In this document: positions 37,724 to 46,511 of the stretch, piece by piece
Position numbering within the stretch: the stretch's first letter is position 1
How the letters are laid out: each line of letters opens with the position of its first letter
Source of the DNA: Stenotrophomonas sp. MMGLT7
GTDB taxonomy: Bacteria > Pseudomonadota > Gammaproteobacteria > Xanthomonadales > Xanthomonadaceae
Length of the DNA stretch: 64,000 bases
Direction: 5' to 3'
NCBI RefSeq assembly: GCF_021168555.1
Contig: NZ_JAJOZS010000002.1
Span: forward strand, 421,307 to 485,306
Notes under the pieces: generated by a model
Seen by the model: only the letters and a program-made list of their open reading frames with translations
What the model was told of the DNA's origin: nothing
The model's database searches: none
Program-made: the position numbers and the translations under genes

Positions 37724-38641
37724 TCATCCGGCGTCGGCAGCGGCTGGCGCCGGGCCGCGCCGCGGCAGGCGCCACTTCAGGTTCACCCCCAGCGTGCCCA
37801 GCACGATCAGCACCAGCCCGGCGACCTGCACCACGGCCAGGCGATGGCCGTAGACCAGGTAGTCCAGCAGCAGCACCACCAGCGGATAGACGAAGGCCAC
37901 GACCGCGATCGTGGCCACCGGCAGATGCCGGTAGGCCGAGTAGAACAGCACGTAGACGATGCCGCTGTGGACCACGCCCAGCCCCAGCAGCCACGCCCAG
38001 TGGCCGCCGACATGGAACACGCCGCTGCTGGAGAAGCCGGCCAGCATCGCCACGCCGACCCAGCACTGCACCGTCACCACCGCGAACGGCCGCTGCCGCG
38101 CCGCCCGCCGCGACAGCAGCAGCGAGGCGCCGCACAGCAGCGCGGCCAGCAGCGCCAGGCCGATGCCGGCCAGGTAGGATGCATCGGCGCGGGCGAGAAT
38201 CCGCAGCGGATCGGCCGACAGCGCCACGCCCACGAACGCCAGCACGGTCCAGCCGACATCGGCCGCACGCGTGCGCTCGCCCTGGAACAGCGCCGCCAGG
38301 ATCAGCATCACGAACGGGAAGCAGTGGTAGACCAGGGTCGCCACGCCGATCGACGAGCGCTCCATGCCGGCGAACAGCGCCACCCAGTTCAGCACCAGCA
38401 GCACGCCGCTCAGCACCGCGCCGCGCAGCAGCACCGCATCGCCCGCGACGCCGCGCAGATGGCCGCGCGCCAGTCCCCAGGCCAGCAGGAACAGCCCGCC
38501 GAACAGGCAGCGGTAGAACACCGCGGTGACCGCATCCTGCCCGCTCTCGTGCACGAACACGCCGACCGAGCCGATCAGCACCTCGCCCAGCAGCAGTTGC
38601 CACAGCGCGGCACGCGCGGTGCCGCGATCGGAAACACTCAT
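37724..38641 (-). CDS. EamA/DMT-family transporter
   Basis: 305-residue drug/metabolite transporter with ten hydrophobic helices in two EamA repeats. Start: LLGEVLIGSVGVFVHESGQDAVTAVFYRCLFGGLFLL; second half begins YLAGIGLALLAALLCGASLLLSRRAA, with VVHSGIVYVLFYSAYRHLPVATIAVVAFVYPLVVLLLDYLVYG as the typical C-terminal block. Inner membrane; substrate unknown, possibly amino acids or metabolites. AAGGAG precedes the ATG at 38641. It lies downstream of the phzF-like gene on the same strand, 220 bp apart. An extended open frame upstream is not supported. Confidence 0.87.
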   Translation of the reverse strand: MSVSDRGTARAALWQLLLGEVLIGSVGVFVHESGQDAVTAVFYRCLFGGLFLLAWGLARGHLRGVAGDAVLLRGAVLSGVLLVLNWVALFAGMERSSIGVATLVYHCFPFVMLILAALFQGERTRAADVGWTVLAFVGVALSADPLRILARADASYLAGIGLALLAALLCGASLLLSRRAARQRPFAVVTVQCWVGVAMLAGFSSSGVFHVGGHWAWLLGLGVVHSGIVYVLFYSAYRHLPVATIAVVAFVYPLVVLLLDYLVYGHRLAVVQVAGLVLIVLGTLGVNLKWRLPRRGPAPAAADAG

Positions 38642-38861
38642 CGGTACGACTCCTTTACGAAAGACCGGCTCGTTCGCAGACTCCGGGGGCCTCGATCTCC
38701 CCCACCGCATGACGCGGGAAGGCCATGGGGCGGACTTCAGTGCGCCGCACGGCCCGCCATCGGCGCCGAGCCCGCGAAATGCGGACACCGCGGACAATCC
38801 CCGCGCGGCGCCGTCCTGCGCGGCGGCACCGGCGGACGGGAGCCGGGGACGGAAGCGACGC

Positions 38862-39656
38862 TCATACCTCGATGTGGCCTTGCAGGTACTGCACGGTGCT
38901 GCCGGCCACATGCACCCGCTCGCCCTCGACGCGGCAGCGCAGCAGGCCCGAGCGTGCCGAGGCCTGCAACGCGACCAGTTCGCCGCGCCCCAGCCGCGCG
39001 GCCCAGTACGGCACCAGCGCGGCATGGATCGAGCCGGTCACCGGGTCCTCGCTGCCGCCGTTGGCCGGCCAGAAGTAGCGCGAGACGAAATCGTGGTCCC
39101 GGCCCGGTGCGGTGACCGCCACGTCCAGCGGGGCGAGCGCCTTCAACCGTTCCAGGTCGGGCACCACGTCGCGTACCTGGCGTTCGTCGGCGTACACCGC
39201 GATGTACGCCTGCCGGTTGCGCAGCACCTGCTGCGGCGCGATCGACAGCCCGGCCAGCAGCGCGTCCGGTACGGTATCGAGCGCTTGCGGCGCGAGGTTG
39301 GGAAAGCTCATCTCGAAACCCTCGCCGTCGGCCAATCGCGAGACGTACAGCTCGCCCACCGCGGCGGCTCGCACGCTGATCGGGAAGGGCGCCAGCCCGC
39401 GGCGGGCGATGACGTGCGCGCTGGCCAGGGTGGCGTGGCCGCAGAAGGCGACCTCGGTCAGCGGCGAGAACCAGCGGATGGCGAACGCGCCATCGGCCTC
39501 GCGGCGCACGAACGCGGTCTCGGACAGGTTGTTCTCGGCGGCGATCGCCTGCATCGACGCTGCCGGCAGCCATTCCTCCAGCACCACCACCGCGGCGGGG
39601 TTGCCGCCGAAGCGTTCGCGGGTAAAGGCATCGACGATATCGATCGGGAGTCGCAT
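38862..39656 (-). CDS. PhzF family isomerase/epimerase
   Basis: 264-residue DAP-epimerase-fold protein of the PhzF family. Markers: DAFTRERFGGNPAAVVVL, NNLSETAFVRR (catalytic Glu), IRWFSPLTEVAFCGHATLASAHVI, and GGSEDPVTGSIHAALVPYWAARLG. In phenazine producers PhzF isomerises DHHA, but most members are general isomerases of unknown substrate and no other phenazine gene is present here. Divergent from a MocR-type regulator gene (123 bp), which may control it together with the DMT exporter gene downstream. Confidence 0.9.
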   Translation of the reverse strand: MRLPIDIVDAFTRERFGGNPAAVVVLEEWLPAASMQAIAAENNLSETAFVRREADGAFAIRWFSPLTEVAFCGHATLASAHVIARRGLAPFPISVRAAAVGELYVSRLADGEGFEMSFPNLAPQALDTVPDALLAGLSIAPQQVLRNRQAYIAVYADERQVRDVVPDLERLKALAPLDVAVTAPGRDHDFVSRYFWPANGGSEDPVTGSIHAALVPYWAARLGRGELVALQASARSGLLRCRVEGERVHVAGSTVQYLQGHIEV

Positions 39657-39779
39657 GGCGCAGGTCCGGGGGGAGCGAAGTCCGGCGGCGTGCCGGCAAG
39701 CACAGACTAGGCGGGCATGGCGCAAGCGGTACAGGGTCAGTTATCTTGAAAATCGACCGATACAGATCCCTTGGCCCGC

Positions 39780-41183
39780 ATGCTGCTCTACGAATCCCTT
39801 GCCGCGCAGCTGCGCGAACAGATCGCCGCCGGCGTGCTGCGCGCCGGCGAGCGGCTGCCCTCGATCCGGCGTCTGGCGCTGGCGCACGGCGTCAGCGCCG
39901 CCACCGCGGTGCAGGCCTGCCTGCAGCTGGAACGCGAGGGACTGGCGCTGGCGCGGCCGCGCTCGGGCTACTTCGTGCGTGCGCAGCCGCCGGCGCCGCT
40001 CAGCCCGGTGCCGCGCCGGCGGGTGCCGCGCACGGTCAGCAACCCGGCGCTGCACGAGGTGATCGACATGCTGTCGCGGCGCGACCTGCTGCCGCTGCAT
40101 GCCGCCGTGCCGGCCCCGGAGCTGCTGCCCGGCACCGCGCTGGCGGCGGCGCTGGCGAGGGCGCTGCGGCGCAACCGGACCCAGGCGCTGGACTACGCCC
40201 CGGCGCAGGGGCATCCGCCGCTGCGGCGGCTGATCGCGCAGCGCTACGCGCAGCTGGCGACCGCGGTGAGCCCGGACGAGGTCGTCATCACCGCCGGCGC
40301 GATGGAGGCGATCACCCTGGCGCTGCGCAGCATCGCCGCGCCCGGCGACGTGGTGCTGGTGGAGACCCCGACCTACCACGGCATCCTGCAGGCGGTGGCG
40401 GCGCTGCGGCTGAAGGTGGTGGAGCTGCCGCACCGGCCCGGCGGCGGCCTCGACCTGGCCCGGCTCGATGCGGTGCTGCAGGACGCGCCGGTGCGGGCGG
40501 CGGTGCTGGTGCCGAACTTCCACAACCCGCTGGGCAGCGTCGCCAGCGATGCCGACAAGCAGGCGCTGCTGGCCCGCTGCGCGCGCCACGGCACGGTGGT
40601 GATCGAGGACGACGTCTACGGCGAGCTGGCGTGGTCGGGACAGCGCCCGGCGCCGCTGCGGCACTTCGACTGCCACGGCCTGGTGATCACCTGCGGCTCG
40701 TTCTCCAAGACGCTGGCGCCGGGGCTGCGCACCGGCTGGCTGCTCGGCGGCGAATGGACCGATGCGCTGGTGCGCGCCAAGTACCACTCCACGGTCGGCA
40801 GCCCGGCGCTGCCGCAACTGGCGCTGGCCGACTACCTGCAACGCCACGACCAGGAACGCCACCTGCGCCGGCTGCGGCGCGCGCTGGCCGACAACGCCCG
40901 GCGCCTGCGCGCCGGCATCGAGCGCCACTGGCCGCAGGCCACGCGCTGCAGCGATCCGAGCGGCGGCCTGTCGCTGTGGCTGCAGTTGCCGCCCGGCGGC
41001 GACGGCACCGCGCTGTTCGAGGCCGCACTGGCCGAGGGCATCGGCATCTCGCCCGGGCAGCTGTTCTCCAGCCGCGGCGACTACCGCGACCACCTGCGCC
41101 TGAGCTGTGGCCTGCCGTGGGACGAACACCTGGAACGGGCGCTGCGCCGGCTCGGCCAACTGGCCGCCGCGCAGGTGGCGTAG
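39780..41183 (+). CDS. MocR/PdxR-type GntR regulator with aminotransferase-like domain
   Basis: 467-residue chimeric regulator. N-terminal GntR winged helix ~1-75 (ESLAAQLREQIAAGVLRAGERLPSIRRLALAHGVSAATAVQA) joined by a linker to a fold-type I aminotransferase domain ~95-467 with PLP-binding Lys310 in CGSFSKTLAPGLRTGW, VPNFHNPLGS and IEDDVYGELAW. MocR proteins use PLP as a ligand rather than for catalysis. A TTG at 39771 could extend it by three residues; ATG 39780 is preferred. The divergent neighbour, phzF-like, and the DMT exporter behind it are the likely targets. The intergenic region has TACAG twice (39730 and 39762), possible operator half-sites. Confidence 0.9.
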   Translation: MLLYESLAAQLREQIAAGVLRAGERLPSIRRLALAHGVSAATAVQACLQLEREGLALARPRSGYFVRAQPPAPLSPVPRRRVPRTVSNPALHEVIDMLSRRDLLPLHAAVPAPELLPGTALAAALARALRRNRTQALDYAPAQGHPPLRRLIAQRYAQLATAVSPDEVVITAGAMEAITLALRSIAAPGDVVLVETPTYHGILQAVAALRLKVVELPHRPGGGLDLARLDAVLQDAPVRAAVLVPNFHNPLGSVASDADKQALLARCARHGTVVIEDDVYGELAWSGQRPAPLRHFDCHGLVITCGSFSKTLAPGLRTGWLLGGEWTDALVRAKYHSTVGSPALPQLALADYLQRHDQERHLRRLRRALADNARRLRAGIERHWPQATRCSDPSGGLSLWLQLPPGGDGTALFEAALAEGIGISPGQLFSSRGDYRDHLRLSCGLPWDEHLERALRRLGQLAAAQVA

Positions 41184-41610
41184 GGCGGGCCTGGGCGCGC
41201 CATCGCAGACACCGCCAAGGCCGCCCATTCCTGTACCTGTAGGAGCGACTTCAGTCGCGATGAGGCCTTCCCGGTAGAACCCCATCGCGACTGAAGTCGC
41301 TCCTGCGGGGAGGAGGCGCGGCGCAGGCCGGCCCCATGCGGCCGACGCGCGGGGATGCCCGGGTTCGTGCGGCGGCGGGGCGTGGCTCCCGCCGCGCGCC
41401 ATGCCGCGCCAGGCCACAGGCTGGGCCTTGGCCCGCCGCCGCGGAACCTGCCGTGAGCGCCGAGATGACGGACCAGTGGCACACGGGCAACGATGGAGGC
41501 CCGGACTGCCTGTGGCACGCGACGTGGGCGCCGCGCGGCCGGCCTGGGCCCGCCCCACGCCAGCGCAGGAACGGCGGGCGGCGGTCCCGGCCTACGGCGC
41601 CATGCCGCGC
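41184..41610. other. 427-bp intergenic region between convergent genes
   Basis: Holds a REP element (41239-41306); the rest is GC-rich sequence without a supportable gene on either strand. Open frames here translate as arginine/alanine/proline-rich peptide. I see no promoter or RNA motif. Confidence 0.5.
41239..41306. repeat. REP-type inverted repeat
   Basis: GTAGGAGCGACTTCAGTCGC with GATGAGGCCTTCCCGG, then AACCCCATCGCGACTGAAG and TCGCTCCTGC. It lies between the convergent MocR and S-formylglutathione hydrolase genes. Confidence 0.9.
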
Positions 41611-42741
41611 TCAGCGCAGCGCGGCGGCGTGGTGGGCGATGTGCTCGCCGATGAAGCTGGCGATGAAGTAGTAGCTGTGGTCGTAGCCGGGCTGCAGCCG
41701 CAGCGTGATCGGGTAGCCGGCCGCCGTCGCCGCGGCGGCGAACAGCTGCGGCCGGAGCTGGCCGTCGAGGAACTCGTCGGCCTCGCCCTGGTCGATCAGC
41801 AGCGGCAGGCGTTCGGACGCCGATGCCACCAGCTCGGTCGCGTCGTACTGCTTCCACGCCTCGCGGTCCTCGCCCAGGTAGGCGGCGAACGCCTTCTCGC
41901 CCCAGGGCACCTGGCTCGGGGCGACGATCGGCGCGAACGCGGACACGCTGCGATAGCGGCCCGGATTCTTCAGCGCGATCACCAGCGCGCCGTGCCCGCC
42001 CATCGAGTGCCCGCTGATGGCGCGCGCCGCGGTCGCCGGAAAGTGCGCCTCCACCAGCGCCGGCAGCTCGTTAGCCACGTAGTGGTACATGCGGTAGTGC
42101 TCGGCCCAGGGCTGCTGCGTGGCATCGACGTAGAAGCCGGCGCCCTGGCCCAGGTCGTAGCCCTCGGCATCGGCCACGCCGTCGCCGCGCGGACTGGTGT
42201 CCGGTGCCACCAGGATCACCCCGTGCTCGGCCGCGTAGCGCTGCGCGCCGGCCTTGGTGATGAAGTTCTGCTCGTTGCAGGTCAGGCCCGACAGCCAGTA
42301 CAGCACCGGCAGCCGGCCGGCCTGCGCCTGCGGCGGCAGGTAGACGGCAAAGCGCATCTGGCAGCCCAGCGTGGCCGAACGGTGCGACCACACCTCCTGG
42401 CGGCCGCCGCAACAGGCATGCGATTCGACCCGTTCCAGGCCTTCGGCGGCGCCGGCGGGCGCCGGCGCGTCGGTGCCGGCCGCTTCGGCTTCGCCGTCCT
42501 GGTGCTTGATCTGGTAGATCAGGACGCCGTGGATCTCCATGTCGTCCGCCTTGCGCACCCGCCGCGACCAGAGGCGGTGGAACACCGCGTCCAGCACGTC
42601 GGCCGGGCCGCGCGCGATCACGTCATCGATGACGGCCTCGCCCCCTCCTTCCGGAAAGATCAGGTCGAAATCCTCGTCGTCGATCTGGAAGACGTCGTAG
42701 ACGTTGTTCTGTGCACCATCGATGACCTGGATGTTCTTCAT
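41611..42741 (-). CDS. fghA: S-formylglutathione hydrolase with extra N-terminal domain
   Basis: 376 residues. Residues ~103-376 match S-formylglutathione hydrolase (esterase D): [54 protein letters not shown] (nucleophile Ser), DQGEADEFL (Asp), [16 protein letters not shown] (His). It hydrolyses S-formylglutathione to formate and glutathione after FrmA. The first ~85 residues form an extra small domain ([24 protein letters not shown]...) joined by an Ala/Pro-rich linker. The hydrolase part has CTG (LERVESHAC) where stand-alone enzymes begin with Met, so it is not separately started. Last gene of the frmR-frmA-yqcC-like-fghA operon. Confidence 0.88.
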   Translation of the reverse strand: MKNIQVIDGAQNNVYDVFQIDDEDFDLIFPEGGGEAVIDDVIARGPADVLDAVFHRLWSRRVRKADDMEIHGVLIYQIKHQDGEAEAAGTDAPAPAGAAEGLERVESHACCGGRQEVWSHRSATLGCQMRFAVYLPPQAQAGRLPVLYWLSGLTCNEQNFITKAGAQRYAAEHGVILVAPDTSPRGDGVADAEGYDLGQGAGFYVDATQQPWAEHYRMYHYVANELPALVEAHFPATAARAISGHSMGGHGALVIALKNPGRYRSVSAFAPIVAPSQVPWGEKAFAAYLGEDREAWKQYDATELVASASERLPLLIDQGEADEFLDGQLRPQLFAAAATAAGYPITLRLQPGYDHSYYFIASFIGEHIAHHAAALR

Positions 42742-42771
42742 GTCGGAAAGCCTTGTCGTGGGCGCACAGGA

Positions 42772-43116
42772 TCATCGCGCGCCGTTGTTGATGTCGTCGT
42801 CCAGCCGCGCCAGCAGCCGCAGCAGCGGACCGGTGCCGGGCTGGCCATCGAGGTTGCGGCCGGCGGCGACCGCGACCTCGCTGCGCGGCGGCCAGCGGCC
42901 GCTGCGCCGCGCCTGCTGCAGCCGCGGCAGGAACACCCTGGCCAGCCAGTGCTCGAACGGCATCTCGCCGGCGCCGAATGCCGAATCCACCCGCAGCGGT
43001 TCGCCGACCTCGCCCTGCACCCAGCCCAACTCGCGCAGCGCCTGCTCGATGCCGTCCACCAGCGCCTCGCGCGCCTGCGGCGCGCCGGATCCGCGGAAGC
43101 GGTCGAGCAGGCGCAT
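42772..43116 (-). CDS. YqcC-like (DUF446) small protein
   Basis: 114-residue soluble protein. The pattern LRELGWVQGE...FGAGEMPFEHWLARVFLPRLQQARRSGRWPPRSEVAVAAG resembles the YqcC/DUF446 family (LxxW ... M-xF-xxWLxxVFIPR). The function is unknown; YqcC has been linked to tRNA-modification gene neighbourhoods in enterobacteria. Here it sits between frmA (9 bp) and fghA (30 bp) and is clearly part of the formaldehyde operon, which hints at a supporting role but does not prove one. Start ATG 43116 is the only good candidate. Confidence 0.7.
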   Translation of the reverse strand: MRLLDRFRGSGAPQAREALVDGIEQALRELGWVQGEVGEPLRVDSAFGAGEMPFEHWLARVFLPRLQQARRSGRWPPRSEVAVAAGRNLDGQPGTGPLLRLLARLDDDINNGAR

Positions 43117-43125
43117 GCGATTATC

Positions 43126-44569
<1,444 letters not shown>

Positions 44570-44586
44570 GCCCGCCTCCGGTTACC

Positions 44587-44603
44587 ATACTGGGGTAGAG
44601 TAT
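44587..44603. promoter_or_regulatory. FrmR-type operator
   Basis: ATACT-GGGGTAG-AGTAT: a perfect five-base inverted repeat around a G-tract, the form of operators bound by RcnR/FrmR proteins. It sits 18-34 bp before the frmR start, overlapping the likely promoter, so FrmR would repress its own operon until formaldehyde binds. Confidence 0.75.
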
Positions 44604-44763
44604 ATTTTCGAAGCGCGGGAAATGAAAGCGCAGGCCGCGAACGCCGGCCCGGAAGCGCTGCGAGCCGCTGCGGCGTATCCGGAGGTGCCGTGCCCGCCGG
44701 AGTCATGCCGGCGTCACATGCCGCGCCTACCCTCGCCGGGTTCACGGGAAGAGGGGCGGCGGC

Positions 44764-45291
44764 ATGGCGGGGCAGTCGACATGGCGCTTGACCCGCATGT
44801 TCGCCGAACAGCGCTCGGTGCTGCGCGGCTTCTTCGTCCGCCGCGGCGCCCACGACGAGGCCGAGGACCTGGTGCAGGAGACCTACCTGCGCCTGCTGCG
44901 CGCACATCGCACCCAGGGCGAAGCCATCGCCAATCCGGAGGCCTATCTCTACACCGTGGCGCTGAACCTGGCGCGCGAGCAGGCCGCGCGGCGCAAGCAG
45001 GCGCCGCTGCCGCTGGACGAACTGGAACACGTCGCCACCCTGCTCGCCGCCGGCGAGGCGGTCGAGGACGCGGCCGAGCGGGCGCAGCGGCAGCGGCGCC
45101 TGCAGGAACTGCTCGCCACCCTGCCCGAGCACACCCGCGCGGTACTGGTGATGCAGTACCGCGACGGCCTGAGCTACAAGCAGATCGCCGCGCGCCTCGG
45201 GGTGTCCACGCACATGGTCAAGAAGCACGTGGTGCGCGGGCTGTCGGCCTGCCGCCGCGCGCTGGCCGGCAACGCGGAGGCGTGGCAGTGA
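44764..45291 (+). CDS. FecI-like ECF sigma factor
   Basis: 175-residue extracytoplasmic-function sigma factor of the iron-siderophore (FecI) type: region 2 FFVRRGAHDEAEDLVQETYLRLLRAHR with PEAYLYTVALNLAREQAARR, region 4 LATLPEHTRAVLVMQYRDGLSYKQIAARLGVSTHMVKKHVVRGL. First gene of a sigma-FecR-receptor cassette; its stop overlaps the GTG of the fecR-like gene. It would be released when the STN-bearing TonB receptor signals through FecR, and would then transcribe the receptor gene and possibly the rest of the phosphatase cluster (inference). FecI-like sigma factors are not only for iron. Confidence 0.92.
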   Translation: MAGQSTWRLTRMFAEQRSVLRGFFVRRGAHDEAEDLVQETYLRLLRAHRTQGEAIANPEAYLYTVALNLAREQAARRKQAPLPLDELEHVATLLAAGEAVEDAAERAQRQRRLQELLATLPEHTRAVLVMQYRDGLSYKQIAARLGVSTHMVKKHVVRGLSACRRALAGNAEAWQ

Positions 45292-46346
45292 GCCAGGCAC
45301 GGCCGCACCCGGCACTGGTCACGCGCGAGGCCGCGCACTGGCACGCGCTGCAGCGCGAGGGCGAACTGAACGCGGCGCAGCGGGCGCAGTTCATGGACTG
45401 GCTGGTGGCCTCGCCCGATCACCTGCGCGAGTACCTGGCGATCACCCGGATCGCCGGCGAACTGGGCGAGGCGCTGCGCGGGATGCCGGTCGACCTGGAC
45501 CGGGCGGCCACCGACCAGCCCGGGCAGGCGCTGCCCGACAACGTGGTGGCGCTGCCGCTGCGGCCGCGCGCGACGCCGGCACAGCCGCGGCGAACGGGCC
45601 TGCGCCGCGGCGCCGCGATCGCCGCGGGGCTGGCCTGCCTGGCGCTGGCCGGCATCGCCACGCAGCTGGCCTGGCCGCAGGACGAACGCTACGTCGCCGC
45701 GCACGGACAACCGCGCCGCTTCGAGCTGCCCGACCGCACCGTGGTCCACCTCGACGCCGAGAGCGAGCTGTCGCTGCGCTTCGGCCCGTTCCGGCGCGAT
45801 GTCGAGCTGGTGCGCGGGCAGGCCAGCTTCATCGTCGCCGCCGGGCGGCGGCCGTTCCAGGTGCGCGCGGGGGGGCTGCAGGTGCAGGACATCGGCACCA
45901 CCTTCGGCGTGGCGCTGCAGCGCGACCGTGCCCGCATCGACGTGCTCGAAGGCCGCGTGCGGGTACTCGGCGACAACGGCGCGGCACGGCCGCTGGCCGA
46001 CCTGCGCGCCGGGCAGAGCGCGCGCATCGACTACCGCGACCATCGCGTCGAGCTGAGCCGCGAGGATGCCGAGGCGATGACCGGCTGGTGGCAGCGCCGC
46101 GTCGTGTTCCGCGACGAGCCGCTGGACGAGGTGGCCGACCGCTTCAATCGCCTCAATCGCGTGCGCCTGGTGGTGGAGGACCCGGCGGCCGGCGCGATGC
46201 GCCTGACCGGCAACCTGCGCGGCGACGACCTGGACTCGCTGCGCGCCTTCCTCGACGACCAGGCGGCATTGCAGACGACGATGACGGCGAACGAGATCAG
46301 GGTGCGCAGCCGCGCCGCGCGGGCCGGCGCCACTCAGGTCCGGTAG
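45288..46346 (+). CDS. FecR-family anti-sigma/sigma-regulator membrane protein
   Basis: 352-residue single-pass inner-membrane regulator. N-terminal cytoplasmic DUF4880-like helix domain ~10-60 (REAAHWHALQREGELNAAQRAQFMDWLVASPDHLREYL), transmembrane helix ~107-125 (AAIAAGLACLALAGIATQLAW), periplasmic FecR domain ~130-230 (VVHLDAESELSLRF, VELVRGQASFIVAAGRRPFQVRAGGLQVQDIGTTFGV), and a C-terminal secretin/TonB-short-like domain ~265-335. It begins at GTG 45288, overlapping the sigma gene stop (GTGA). It relays the signal from the STN domain of the TonB receptor to the sigma factor. Confidence 0.92.
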   Translation: MSQARPHPALVTREAAHWHALQREGELNAAQRAQFMDWLVASPDHLREYLAITRIAGELGEALRGMPVDLDRAATDQPGQALPDNVVALPLRPRATPAQPRRTGLRRGAAIAAGLACLALAGIATQLAWPQDERYVAAHGQPRRFELPDRTVVHLDAESELSLRFGPFRRDVELVRGQASFIVAAGRRPFQVRAGGLQVQDIGTTFGVALQRDRARIDVLEGRVRVLGDNGAARPLADLRAGQSARIDYRDHRVELSREDAEAMTGWWQRRVVFRDEPLDEVADRFNRLNRVRLVVEDPAAGAMRLTGNLRGDDLDSLRAFLDDQAALQTTMTANEIRVRSRAARAGATQVR

Positions 46347-46391
46347 CGGAAAGGCTCACGCAGGGGACGGCGTCGGCCCAGGCGGCCGCTG

Positions 46392-46425
46392 TCAAAAAAA
46401 ATTCATCGAAAAACGGTGCCCGATT
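46392..46425 (+). promoter_or_regulatory. Candidate ECF-type promoter of the first TonB receptor gene
   Basis: An isolated run of eight A (46394-46401, within GTCAAAAAAAATTC), followed by GAAAAACGGTGCCCG. This is strikingly AT-rich against its surroundings and about 90 bp before the receptor ATG. FecI-type promoters before TonB receptors often have an A-rich -35 element; exact -35/-10 assignment is not possible by eye. It differs from the TAGCTT element used by the other two receptor units. Confidence 0.35.
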
Positions 46426-46511
46426 CGCGCCCGGCGCAATCGTAGTCCAGGCAAGTGCGGACGAACTCCCTCGCCGCCGACGCCTTCCACGACAACCCAA
46501 CGGACCCCACG

